DNA of 19,537 nucleotides from Thermoleophilia bacterium. Lineage in GTDB: Bacteria; Actinomycetota; Thermoleophilia; Gaiellales; JAICJC01. The stretch is taken from assembly GCA_025928435.1 (NCBI GenBank), contig JAICJM010000061.1:1-19537 (forward strand), written 5' to 3'. The position numbers and the translations under genes were made by a program. The notes under the pieces are model-generated. The model saw only the letters and a list, made by a program, of their open reading frames with translations, was not told the DNA's origin and did no database searches. Each line of letters begins with the position of its first letter. Positions within the stretch are counted from its first letter, which is position 1. Shown piece after piece: positions 1-7,378 of this stretch.

Positions 1-43
1 CAAGAATGACGCAGTCTGGCCGGTGGCCTACCCTTGATCATCA

Positions 44-98
44 CGGGCCTCCTTCGAGCTCATGGTCTTCGTCAACCACAAGGCTCGTCGGAGGCCCG
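44..98. terminator. Large imperfect stem-loop between convergent ends
   Basis: A 9-bp perfect inverted repeat (44-52 with 90-98, CGGGCCTCC/GGAGGCCCG) encloses a second 5-bp stem (55-59 with 83-87) and a third 4-bp stem (63-66 with 75-78). It lies just past the end of the minus-strand gene that stops at 138. There is no T-run on either side, so an ordinary rho-independent terminator is only one reading; a factor-dependent terminator or mRNA 3'-end stabiliser is also possible. Bases 1-43 hold no gene I can support, only what may be the last few codons of a plus-strand gene stopping at 35-37. Confidence 0.4.
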
Positions 99-137
99 GA
101 CAACGTCAGCCGTCTCGCAGGCTCATAGGTCCTACAC

Positions 138-930
138 CTAGAGATCGTCCCCATCGCGCCACGAGGATGCGCGGACATCGGCCGGCCATTCCTGCCAGCC
201 GTTCACGCCGCCGGCCGCCAGGGGCGCGTCGAGGTCGAGCTCGACCCCCTCGCCCTCGACCACGTCGTACACCCAGAGGTTGTCGAGCGCCTCGCCGCGG
301 CCGACCGACAGGGACGCGTTGCCCCTCGCCGCCTCGTAGGACCCCCCGCGCCGGTATGCCTCCGAGCTGTCCGGCCAGCCCTCGGCGACCCCCGGAGGGC
401 TCGCGCTCGACCTGCAGGAACCGACCGGCGCTCAACGCCGCGGCATAGCGGTCGGCGGGCACCCGAAGCTCGACGCGCTCGCGGACGGGGGCCCTGGCGC
501 GCGCGACGATCCGCGAAAGCGCTCTGTCGTGAGACAGGCCCAGCCACACGTCGTCCCCGATCGCGAACCAGGATTCGGGCTCCTCCTCCGCCATCCGCAT
601 CTCGTAGCTCAGCTCGTCGTCGCGGCGCTCGAGCCGGCCGGCGACCTCCGCCGGCCAGCCGAGCCGTGCCTCGACCTCCCCGGGGAGCGGCCGCGACTCC
701 CCGGGAACCCGAACCGTGCCGGGAGCGCACTCACGCACCCCGATCTCCCGGATCTCGTTGTCGGCGGTCGTCCCGATCCACCCGCGGACGAGCGGCCAGT
801 GCCGGAACTGCCCGGACTCACCGCCCTCCCAGGCACGCAGCTCGAATCCATCGGCATGTGCCTCCACCGACCACGCACGATCGCGGGTGAAGACGAGGTT
901 GACCTCGACCAGGGTCTCGCTGGCGGCCAT
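138..930 (-). pseudogene. Unrecognised protein, frameshifted at a C5 run
   Basis: I do not recognise the family. The reading frame begins at ATG 930 and is coherent for 180 residues, acidic and rich in Trp/Glu. It then turns into Arg/Gly-rich shadow sequence after the run of five C at 389-393. Removing one base of that run restores a sensible frame for 83 more residues, with motifs such as ALDNLWVYDVVEGEG and NGWQEWPADV, ending at a TAG at 138-140. The restored protein is about 263 residues, soluble, with no signal peptide or membrane segment. It is the last gene of the minus-strand run and starts 9 nt after the ORF above it. The shift may be a true mutation or a homopolymer sequencing error; the undamaged look of both halves favours error or a very recent mutation. 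Confidence 0.6.
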
Positions 931-939
931 CGCATCACC

Positions 940-1188
940 CTACTCCCGGAGCCAGCCCGCCACGGCCTCGGCAACCGCGGGCCCCGTGCCTGCGGGCTCG
1001 CGACCAGCGTCCAGCGACCGGCGGCCTGACGGAAAACCGGCGCGGATGCCCTGGCGCATCGCGTCGGGCAGCGGCCGGCGCACGCCCTCCTCCTCGAACC
1101 GCCCGATCAGCCCGGCCACCGCTTCGTCGGAGCCGGTCTCGACGCCGGCCGGCGACTCACCGAACCTGGGAGCGTCGAGGCCGACCAT
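940..1188 (-). CDS. Small unrecognised ORF, possibly frameshifted
   Basis: An 82-residue frame from ATG 1188, lying 60 nt after the kinase gene and 9 nt before the next gene on the same strand. The first 50 residues look coding (acidic, GC-rich third positions, GRFEEEGVRRPLPDAM). From about 1041 to 976 the annotated frame becomes poorer, while the neighbouring frame reads VFRQAAGRWTLVASPQARG. After that the original frame resumes as AVAEAVAGWLRE. Two compensating single-base indels, near 1031-1042 and 976-985, would join these into one better protein. Codons before the ATG also read sensibly (GWLAALLNAACDAG) back to a stop at 1240-1242, so the true start may lie slightly upstream. No family is recognised; it may be a remnant. 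Confidence 0.4.
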   Translation of the reverse strand: MVGLDAPRFGESPAGVETGSDEAVAGLIGRFEEEGVRRPLPDAMRQGIRAGFPSGRRSLDAGREPAGTGPAVAEAVAGWLRE

Positions 1189-1248
1189 CCCGGCGTCGCA
1201 GGCCGCGTTGAGCAGCGCCGCGAGCCAGCCGGTGGGCCCTCAGCTCGA

Positions 1249-2196
1249 TCAGGCGGCGCCCCTGGCCGCCTCGAGCAGCTCGTCGATCGCGGCGACGGTG
1301 AGCGGCTCGTCGGCGAACTCCGCGACGCGCCCCTCCTGGCGACGTCGCTCCTCCTCCGTCGACTCCGGGTCGAGCCAGATCTCGCAGGCGGCCTCGAGGA
1401 TGTGGCCGAGCTGGGCGATCGTCATCGAGAAGGCGGCGCGCGCCTCCATCCGCCCCGGGCCACCCGCGGCGCGGTACGCGCGGTAGACCTCGGCCCCGCG
1501 CGCGGGGTCGCCGATCCCGAGCTCGAAGACCACGCCGGCCACCTCCTGGCCGGGGTCGGCCAGGCCGCAGTTCTCCCAGTCGATCACGCACAACCCGCCC
1601 GCCGCCGCCGGCCGGACGTTCTCGGCCCACAGATCGCGGTGGCACGTGCGCAGGTCGGACGACCGGCGCAGAAGCGCCTCCATCGCCACGAGCTCGTCGC
1701 GCAGGCCGGCCACGCCCGCCGCAAACGGCGCGGCCGCTGCCGTGAGGCGCTCGAGCAGCCCGTCCCAGGCCGGCGCGCCGACGGGCTCCGTGTACCAGGG
1801 ATCCTCCGGGCGGCTCCCGGCAAACGGCGTGCGGTGGATCGCCGCGACGATCCGCCCGGCGGCGGCCGGGTCGATCGCGCGGCTGGCCGGGAGCAGGTCG
1901 ACCCACTCGTACGCGCGCACCGGCAGGCCGCCGATCACGGCGTGCCAGGCGCCGCCGGCCGCGGGCAGGACCGCCGGGGCCGGCACGCCGGCCGCCCGGG
2001 CCGCAGCCTGGAACGCCGCGTCCTCGCCGTCGAGCTCCGGCTCGCCGAACGACGTCTTGACCGCGAACGTGCCCTGCGACGTGACGAGCTCCTCGATCTG
2101 CCCCTGCTCGCCGCGCTCGACCCGGCCGGTGAACCGCGCGCCCTCGCCGAGGTCGAACGCGCGCGCGACATCGGCCGCCCGGCCGGCGGCGTTCAC
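1249..2196 (-). CDS. APH-family phosphotransferase (small-molecule kinase)
   Basis: A 315-residue protein of the aminoglycoside phosphotransferase/choline kinase fold, which transfers phosphate from ATP to a small-molecule hydroxyl. Visible motifs are the N-lobe lysine (FAVKTSF, Lys47), the catalytic loop CHRDLWAENV (His186, Asp188, Asn193), and the metal-binding aspartate in VIDWENCG (Asp206), in the usual order and spacing. The GTG start at 2196 is chosen because it overlaps the stop of the upstream gene by 4 nt (GTGA); a longer reading frame from 2262 would run deep into that gene. The substrate cannot be read from sequence. Many environmental APH proteins are not resistance enzymes, so a resistance role should not be assumed. 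Confidence 0.85.
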   Translation of the reverse strand: MNAAGRAADVARAFDLGEGARFTGRVERGEQGQIEELVTSQGTFAVKTSFGEPELDGEDAAFQAAARAAGVPAPAVLPAAGGAWHAVIGGLPVRAYEWVDLLPASRAIDPAAAGRIVAAIHRTPFAGSRPEDPWYTEPVGAPAWDGLLERLTAAAAPFAAGVAGLRDELVAMEALLRRSSDLRTCHRDLWAENVRPAAAGGLCVIDWENCGLADPGQEVAGVVFELGIGDPARGAEVYRAYRAAGGPGRMEARAAFSMTIAQLGHILEAACEIWLDPESTEEERRRQEGRVAEFADEPLTVAAIDELLEAARGAA

Positions 2197-2543
2197 CCGC
2201 GCTTCTCGTCGAGGTACTGCAACAGGTCGTACGCGGCCCGCTCGACCTCCTTGTGGCGCCACTCGGCGGCCCGGTAGACGCAGGCGATCAGCCCCATCCG
2301 GTGGACGCGGCGAAAGTCCCCATACACGAACGCGTAGCGGGCCTTGGTCTCGTCCGAGGCGCCGTCGGTCAGGCCGAGGTGCCAGGCGGAGTACTCGTCC
2401 CAGGAGTGGTTGCGCAGGTAGGCGGTCTGCGCCGTCGCGTCCGGCTGGACGTCGCCCCAGGCGCTCGAGAGCACGTACTGGCGCCGGTCGATCAGCTCGC
2501 GCGCGTGTGCGACGCCGCGCTCGTTCAGCGAGTACGAGGCCAT
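2193..2543 (-). CDS. Small conserved protein of unknown function
   Basis: A 116-residue protein from ATG 2543, 10 nt after the MFS stop. It is soluble, rich in aromatic and charged residues (WGDVQPDATAQTAYL, HSWDEYSAWHLGL, ARYAFVYGDFRRVHR), and has no signal peptide or membrane segment. From memory it resembles a short uncharacterised family common in actinobacteria, with the same core of HSWDEY, WHLGLT and AEWRHKE; no function is established to my knowledge. It shares a 4-nt GTGA overlap with the APH-type kinase downstream, so the two are probably translationally coupled. Confidence 0.8.
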   Translation of the reverse strand: MASYSLNERGVAHARELIDRRQYVLSSAWGDVQPDATAQTAYLRNHSWDEYSAWHLGLTDGASDETKARYAFVYGDFRRVHRMGLIACVYRAAEWRHKEVERAAYDLLQYLDEKRG

Positions 2544-2553
2544 GCGACCATTC

Positions 2554-3729
2554 TCACACGCGGGCGAGCGGCGGGATCGCGCGGACGCGCCGCCGCAGCA
2601 CGAGGAAGGGTGGGAGGCACAGGAGCAGGATGGCGAGGTACGCGACCTGGTTCGACGCCGACTGGGCCAGCGTGCCGACCATGAGCGGGGAGATCGTGAA
2701 GCCTCCGGCCCACACGGCGCCCATCAGCCCGGTGGCCGTCACGTGCGAGACGCCGGCGGCATCGGCGCCGGCGGACGAGAGCGGGAACATCGCCGCGCCC
2801 ACCACCGCGAACAGGGGCCCGCCGACCACGAGCACGCCGAACTGGACGGCGGCGGACGGCTCGAGCGCGAGCACCGCCGGGATGATCACGATGCATGCGG
2901 CGGCCGTCGACCCGACGACCGGCGCGCCGAGGCGGTCGACGAGGCGCCCGGCCGGGGGGCCGACGGCCGCGCCCAGAAGCGCGCCGGCGGCCAGCGCGAC
3001 GCCGATCTCCGCCACCGAGTGGCCGAGCGAGCCGAGGCGCAGCGGGACGAGCAGGTCGACCGAACCGAACGCGAGCAGGTCGACGACGGCGATCGCGAGC
3101 GCCGCCCCGGTGGCCGGCTGGCGGGCGGTGCGCGCGAGCCCGTCCCGGACGTTCCGGTCGGCGATGGTGTCGCGCCCGGCCGGCGCCAGGTAGGTGAGGA
3201 GCACGCCGGCGAGGGCTGCGACCGCCACGAGGCCGAAGGCGATCCCCTGGCCCGCGGCGCCCGCCAGCGCACCGATGCCCGGGCCCGCGACCGACCCGGC
3301 CGACAGCATGCCCGTGACGATCCCCGACTCGCGGCCGCGGTGCTCGGGCGGCGCGTTCTCGGTCACCCAGGCCATCGAGGCCGTCCAGACCGAGCCGCTC
3401 GCGAAGCCCTGGACGAACCGGGCCAGCACGAGCACGAGCGCCGACGGCGCCCACGCGAAGATGGCCGTGGCGACGGTCATCAGCGCCGCCGACGCGAGCG
3501 TGATGCGCCTCGCGCCAAGGCGGGGCACGAGGGCGATGCAGCCGATCGACACGAGCGGCACCGACACGGGGTAGGCGGCCACGACGACGCCGGCCCCGAC
3601 CGTGCCGAGGTCGAACCGGCTGGCGTAGTCGGGCAGCAGCGGCAGCACCGCCAGGTACAGGGATGCGTCGACGAACATGAGCACCCCGACCGCCACCGTG
3701 ATCCGCCGCGAGCCTGACACGGCCGTCAC
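2554..3729 (-). CDS. MFS transporter
   Basis: A roughly 391-residue integral membrane protein with about 12 hydrophobic segments split into two halves by a charged loop (DTIADRNVRDGLARTARQ). A degenerate motif-A-like loop (VPRLGARRIT) follows the second segment, and ARFVQGFASG lies in the region of transmembrane segment 4, as in drug/metabolite MFS exporters. The open frame extends to 3843, but the N-terminal extension is not membrane-like. I prefer GTG 3729, with GTG 3720 as an alternative; neither has a strong ribosome-binding site. It heads the minus-strand run 3729 to 138. A 6-bp inverted repeat (3747-3752/3761-3766) lies just upstream and could fold in the leader. Substrate unknown. Confidence 0.85.
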   Translation of the reverse strand: MTAVSGSRRITVAVGVLMFVDASLYLAVLPLLPDYASRFDLGTVGAGVVVAAYPVSVPLVSIGCIALVPRLGARRITLASAALMTVATAIFAWAPSALVLVLARFVQGFASGSVWTASMAWVTENAPPEHRGRESGIVTGMLSAGSVAGPGIGALAGAAGQGIAFGLVAVAALAGVLLTYLAPAGRDTIADRNVRDGLARTARQPATGAALAIAVVDLLAFGSVDLLVPLRLGSLGHSVAEIGVALAAGALLGAAVGPPAGRLVDRLGAPVVGSTAAACIVIIPAVLALEPSAAVQFGVLVVGGPLFAVVGAAMFPLSSAGADAAGVSHVTATGLMGAVWAGGFTISPLMVGTLAQSASNQVAYLAILLLCLPPFLVLRRRVRAIPPLARV

Positions 3730-3819
3730 CGTAGTTGAGCGGCCCTCGGCGGGCGCCCTACCGCCGGGCGGCGAAGATCCGGTGAACAACCCTCGACGCG
3801 AGCTCGTAACTCGGGGAAC

Positions 3820-3864
3820 ATGGATCAGGTTTCCGTTTCTCAAGACGATGGGGGTTTGGCATGA
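3820..3864 (+). CDS. Possible 14-codon leader ORF
   Basis: ATG 3820 opens a 14-residue frame, MDQVSVSQDDGGLA, whose TGA overlaps the ATG of the secreted-protein gene (ATGA at 3861-3864). Its codons are noticeably less GC-rich than the surrounding genes. It could be a coupled leader peptide or simply chance, since the G-run inside it (3850-3854) also serves as the likely ribosome-binding site of the next gene. Confidence 0.2.
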   Translation: MDQVSVSQDDGGLA

Positions 3865-4340
3865 GCGGTTTCCGGTTCACACGCGCGGCCCTGCGGGGCA
3901 GGAGCTCGGTCGTCCTGGGGGCGCTCGCGGCCGCTGTCGTGTTCGCCGTCCCGGCGGCCGCCGACACCTCCCCGCCGACCGCCGACCTCGCCGTCGTCTC
4001 GATCCACGCGTCCGGGCAGACCGCGGCGCAGGGCTCTCGGGTCACGTTCACCGAGGTGATCCGCAACAACGGCCCGGAGACTGTCGAGATGGACACGCTG
4101 CCGCAGATCACGGGCGGCACCCTCGTCGAGGAGATCTGCGACCTCGGCATCTCGCCCGACACGCCGAACTGCGAGTACGGCGACGTCGCGCCCGGGACGA
4201 CCCTGACCACGAAGTTCGTCGTGCGGGTCACGGCGACACACGGGGCGCTGACCGTGCGCGGGGGCGTCGTCTCGGAGAGCGCCTTCGAGGACGGCAACCC
4301 GTTCAACCAGTACCGGACGAGCTCCGTTCGGATCGGCTGA
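3861..4340 (+). CDS. Secreted DUF11-like Ig-fold protein
   Basis: A 159-residue exported protein. Residues 1-34 form a signal peptide: a basic start (FRFTRAALRGR), a hydrophobic core (VVLGALAAAVVFAV) and a PAAA/DT cleavage site. The mature part reads as a single DUF11/CARDB-like beta-sandwich: ADLAVVSIHASGQTAAQGS, then FTEVIRNNGPE and the repeated-strand pattern LTTKFVVRVTA. Two cysteines (93 and 104) could form a disulphide. There is no LPXTG, lipobox or C-terminal membrane anchor, so it is probably released or loosely wall-bound. The start at ATG 3861 follows a G-rich ribosome site. Its last 38 bp overlap the end of the opposing MFS gene. Function beyond an extracellular structural domain is unknown. 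Confidence 0.8.
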   Translation: MSGFRFTRAALRGRSSVVLGALAAAVVFAVPAAADTSPPTADLAVVSIHASGQTAAQGSRVTFTEVIRNNGPETVEMDTLPQITGGTLVEEICDLGISPDTPNCEYGDVAPGTTLTTKFVVRVTATHGALTVRGGVVSESAFEDGNPFNQYRTSSVRIG

Positions 4341-5661
4341 CCGATTCGCGTGGACGTGCCCCGGCTGCGGCCGCGTCGCCCGGGTAGGTCATCCGCGCCC
4401 TCCACAGGATCGCGGCGCTCCCCGCGAGGGGCGCCAGCATCACCAGGAACGTCCACTGCAGGCCTGAGCGGCCGCCGCCGAACACGTGGTCGGACATGGC
4501 GCCGAAGAGGAGCGGCGCCATCGCCTGGGCGAGCGATCGCACGACCGTGCGCACCGCCTCCGCCCGGCCCCAGAGCCTGGCCGGCATCACGTCGAGCCGG
4601 GCCGCGTCGAGCGGCGGGTTCTGCCCCGCCAGCATGAACGCCGCCGCGATCAGGTACGGCAGCGCCATGAACGCGCCCGAGCTGAGGACGGCGGGCACGA
4701 ACAGCAGCGCGGCGAGCACGGCCGTGACGGCCGCCACCGTCACCCGGCCGCTGACGCGCCCCCGCCGCATGAGCGCGTCGCCCGCCATGCCTCCAGCCAT
4801 CACGCCGGCCAGCGCGCCCACGCCGATGATCAGCACGAGGACGTTCACCTGGGCCTGGTTGACCCCGTACTGCTTCTTCGCGAACTCCGCGCCGAAGGTC
4901 TGCAGCCCGGCCAGGAAGTAGTAGCCGAGCGAGCTGGACGCGATCAGGAGGGCGTTCGTGCGGACGCGCAGCACGTGGCGGGCGGCCTCGGGGAGCGACA
5001 TCCGGTCCGCGCCGTCGGCCGCCCCGCTGCTCCCCCGCGCCGGTTCCGGCAGGCGGGCGACGAGCCATGCCAGCGCGAAGGCCGGGATCGCAAGCACCAC
5101 GAACGCCGCCCGCCAGGAGAACACGGCGACGTCGCCGGTCACAACGAACCCGAAGCCGACTCCGATCAGCTCGCCGGTGAGGATGAAGCCCCATGTCCGG
5201 CCGCGCTCGCCGCCCTCGAAGTAGTCGCCGACGAGCGAGGCGACCAGCGGCCCTGCGGCAGCAGTGACGACCCCGAGGAAGATCCGCGCGGCGAGCAGCA
5301 TCTCGTAGTCGGAGGCGGTCGCGCTCCAGGCCATCGCCGCCCCCCACAGCCCGACCGCGGCCGCCAGCGTGGTCGTGCGCCGGACGCGGTCGGCGAGCAT
5401 GCCGAACGGGATCGTCGCCAGCGCGCCGACCAGGAGCGTCGCGGCGACGAGGAGCCCGATCTGGGTGTCGCTGATCCCGAGCGAGTGGCGCAGCTCGGTG
5501 GCGGACGCCCCGACCGTCGCGACGTCCGCACCGCTCAGGCCGAGCACGGCGGCGAGGACCGTGATGACCCGCGCGCGGTGGGCGCCTCCGAGGATCGTCT
5601 TCACGCGCTCCGCGGCGCTCCTGGCGGCCTCGGCGGCGATCGGCGCGGGGTTGTGACTCAT
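4303..5661 (-). CDS. MFS transporter, spinster-like type
   Basis: A 452-residue membrane protein with about 12 hydrophobic segments. After a 30-residue cytoplasmic leader comes the first segment, then LGISDTQIGLL and the intact motif A GMLADRVRRT (residues 87-96). The wording GxSDTQxGLL before motif A resembles Spns/spinster-like and hexuronate-type MFS carriers, but I cannot assign a substrate. The start is ATG 5661; the frame stays open far upstream to 6120 but is not protein-like there and runs across the divergent gene. The C-terminal tail (GARPRESVSRSERSSSGTG) is polar and is encoded where the gene overlaps the convergent secreted-protein gene by 38 bp, suggesting tail extension into the neighbour. 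Confidence 0.85.
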   Translation of the reverse strand: MSHNPAPIAAEAARSAAERVKTILGGAHRARVITVLAAVLGLSGADVATVGASATELRHSLGISDTQIGLLVAATLLVGALATIPFGMLADRVRRTTTLAAAVGLWGAAMAWSATASDYEMLLAARIFLGVVTAAAGPLVASLVGDYFEGGERGRTWGFILTGELIGVGFGFVVTGDVAVFSWRAAFVVLAIPAFALAWLVARLPEPARGSSGAADGADRMSLPEAARHVLRVRTNALLIASSSLGYYFLAGLQTFGAEFAKKQYGVNQAQVNVLVLIIGVGALAGVMAGGMAGDALMRRGRVSGRVTVAAVTAVLAALLFVPAVLSSGAFMALPYLIAAAFMLAGQNPPLDAARLDVMPARLWGRAEAVRTVVRSLAQAMAPLLFGAMSDHVFGGGRSGLQWTFLVMLAPLAGSAAILWRARMTYPGDAAAAGARPRESVSRSERSSSGTG

Positions 5662-5757
5662 CGGTGGCTGAACTGCACGGCGGCCACCTTGTCCGCTACC
5701 CGGTTCGGCGAGGGGGGAACCGCGGGACGAGGAGGCGCGTGCGGGTAAAAGACTGGA

Positions 5758-6852
5758 GTGCAGCACGGCGCCGATCCCTCCGACCGACCGTTCCGGGTCG
5801 ATCGCCGCCGCCTCCTGATCTCGGTCGGGTTCGCGCTCGTGCTCGCGATCGGCGCGATCGGGCTGATCGGCGAGGTCGCGAACTACGACCGGGTCACGCG
5901 CGCGCTGGCCCAGGCGCATCACGTCTGGCTGGCCGGCTGCCTCGCCGGAGAGGCGCTCGCCTACATCGGCTACATCCTCGCCTACCGGGACGTCGCACGG
6001 ATAGGCGACGGCCCCTGCCTCCCCATCTGGACGGTCACGCGGATCGTCGTGGTCGGGTTCGGCGCGTTCGTGCTCGGGTCGACGCCGGGTGGTCTCGCGG
6101 TCGACTACTGGGCGCTGCACCGGGCCACCGGGCAGGGCCGCGACGCCGCGCGGCGGGTGCTCGCGCTGAACACGCTCGAGTGGGCCGTCCTCGGCACCTT
6201 CGCGTTCGTCTCGTCCGTCATCCTGCTCGCCGGCCGGGCGGATGGCGTGCCGCTCGGGCTCATCGTCATGTGGCTCCTAGTCACGCCCATCTGCGCCGCC
6301 CTCGGCCTCTGGCTGGCCCGTCCCGAGCGGATCGAGCGCCTGACCTCGGAGCCGCGGCGCTCGCGCGAGGCGATGCACGGGCTGGCGGTCCGACGCCGGG
6401 CCCGGTGGGTGCTCGTCATCGCGCGCGAGGGCCTCGGCGACGCGCTCGCAGGGATCCTCGTGATCCGCGCGCTCCTGCGCGACCCGGTCCGCAACTGGGC
6501 CGGCGTGATCGGGTTCGGGGTGTACTGGACCGGCGACCTGCTGGCCCTCTACGCCGGCCTGCGGGCCTTCGGGATCCACATCGGGCCGGCCCGGCTGATC
6601 ATCGCCTACACGACGGGCTACATGATCACGGCGCTGCCCCTGCCCGCGGGGGGCGCGGGCACCACCGAGGCGACGATGGCGTGGACGCTCAACGTGGTCG
6701 GCGTGCCCTTCGCCCCCGGCCTGCTCGCGGCCGTCGCATACCGGATCTTCGCCTTCTGGCTGCCCCTCTTCCCCGCCCTCGCATTCCTGCCGCTGACCGG
6801 GGGCCTGGCGGACGACCTCGACCGGATTCGCCGCACCCGTTTGCCTCGATAG
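5758..6852 (+). CDS. UPF0104 / LPG-synthase TM-type membrane protein
   Basis: A 364-residue protein with about 8 hydrophobic segments, of the lysylphosphatidylglycerol-synthase transmembrane family (flippase-like domain, UPF0104). The diagnostic loop is LPLPAGGAGTTEA (residues 293-305), matching the family's PxPGGxGxxE signature; the GSTPGGLAVDYWAL region (108-121) is also typical. The soluble aminoacyl-transferase domain of MprF is absent, so it is the membrane part alone. Such stand-alone members are often suggested to move or bind lipids, but this is not shown here. The GTG start at 5758 has only a weak ribosome site. It ends 63 nt before the hopanoid operon, with a probable weak terminator between, so cotranscription is uncertain. 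Confidence 0.8.
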   Translation: MQHGADPSDRPFRVDRRRLLISVGFALVLAIGAIGLIGEVANYDRVTRALAQAHHVWLAGCLAGEALAYIGYILAYRDVARIGDGPCLPIWTVTRIVVVGFGAFVLGSTPGGLAVDYWALHRATGQGRDAARRVLALNTLEWAVLGTFAFVSSVILLAGRADGVPLGLIVMWLLVTPICAALGLWLARPERIERLTSEPRRSREAMHGLAVRRRARWVLVIAREGLGDALAGILVIRALLRDPVRNWAGVIGFGVYWTGDLLALYAGLRAFGIHIGPARLIIAYTTGYMITALPLPAGGAGTTEATMAWTLNVVGVPFAPGLLAAVAYRIFAFWLPLFPALAFLPLTGGLADDLDRIRRTRLPR

Positions 6853-6858
6853 CGGCTA

Positions 6859-6885
6859 GGGTACCGGCACATATCGGACCCTTTT
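6859..6885 (+). terminator. Weak rho-independent terminator
   Basis: GGGT-CCG pairs with CGG-ACCC (6859-6866 with 6875-6881, one bulged A at 6863) around an 8-nt loop, followed by TTTT at 6882-6885. It begins 7 nt after the stop of the UPF0104 gene and precedes the ribosome site of the next gene. This would separate the membrane-protein gene from the hopanoid operon, at least partly. Confidence 0.4.
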
Positions 6886-6915
6886 GTGTGGGCCTGGCTT
6901 CAAAAGGAGAGCGGT

Positions 6916-7371
6916 GTGAGGCATGTCTTCGCGAACCATGATCTTCGGACGGAGGGGTGCGGCCAGTTCATCGACGTGACCGAGGACGTCGAGCGCGCGG
7001 TCGAAGACAGCGCAATCACGAACGGCATGGCACTCGTCTATTCGCCGCACACGACCTGTGCGGTGGTGATCAACGAGCGCGAATCGGGCTTCATGGAGGA
7101 CTTCGCCGAGGTGCTCGAGGGGCTCGCCCCTCAGGCCGGCGACCACTACTACCGGCACGACGATCTCGAGATCCGCACGGAGGGGCTCGAGGGCGACCCG
7201 CATGAGATCCCCAACGGGCATGCGCATTGCCGCGCGGTGCTCATGAGCGCCTCGCAGACCGTCCCGATCGTGGACGGCCGCCTCCGGCTCGGCCAGTGGC
7301 AGCGGCTGTTCTTCTGCGAGCTCGACCGTGCCCGCGAACGTAAGGTCTTTATCCAGGTGATCGGGGAGTAG
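6916..7371 (+). CDS. yjbQ: YjbQ / UPF0047 family protein
   Basis: A 151-residue member of the YjbQ (UPF0047, secondary thiamine-phosphate synthase) family. Visible signatures are SPHTTCAVVINE (43-54), NGHAHC (100-105) and GRLRLGQWQRLFFCELDR (121-138), with the conserved histidines and cysteines. Some family members were reported to have weak thiamine-phosphate synthase activity, but the physiological role is unclear. The GTG at 6916 is preferred to an upstream in-frame GTG at 6886 because AGGAGA lies at 6905-6910 with ideal spacing. Only 7 nt separate it from hpnC, so it is the apparent first gene of the hopanoid operon. No specific link between YjbQ and hopanoids is known to me; it may simply share the promoter. 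Confidence 0.85.
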   Translation: MRHVFANHDLRTEGCGQFIDVTEDVERAVEDSAITNGMALVYSPHTTCAVVINERESGFMEDFAEVLEGLAPQAGDHYYRHDDLEIRTEGLEGDPHEIPNGHAHCRAVLMSASQTVPIVDGRLRLGQWQRLFFCELDRARERKVFIQVIGE

Positions 7372-7378
7372 CGCCGCG

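Noticed and set aside
2..37. Last codons of a plus-strand gene (KNDAVWPVAYP then TGA)
   Set aside because: Only 11 residues are visible; the wording looks coding but is too short to support a feature.
1249..2196. Antibiotic-resistance aminoglycoside phosphotransferase
   Set aside because: Only the general APH fold motifs are visible; nothing points to aminoglycosides, and the family has many metabolic members.
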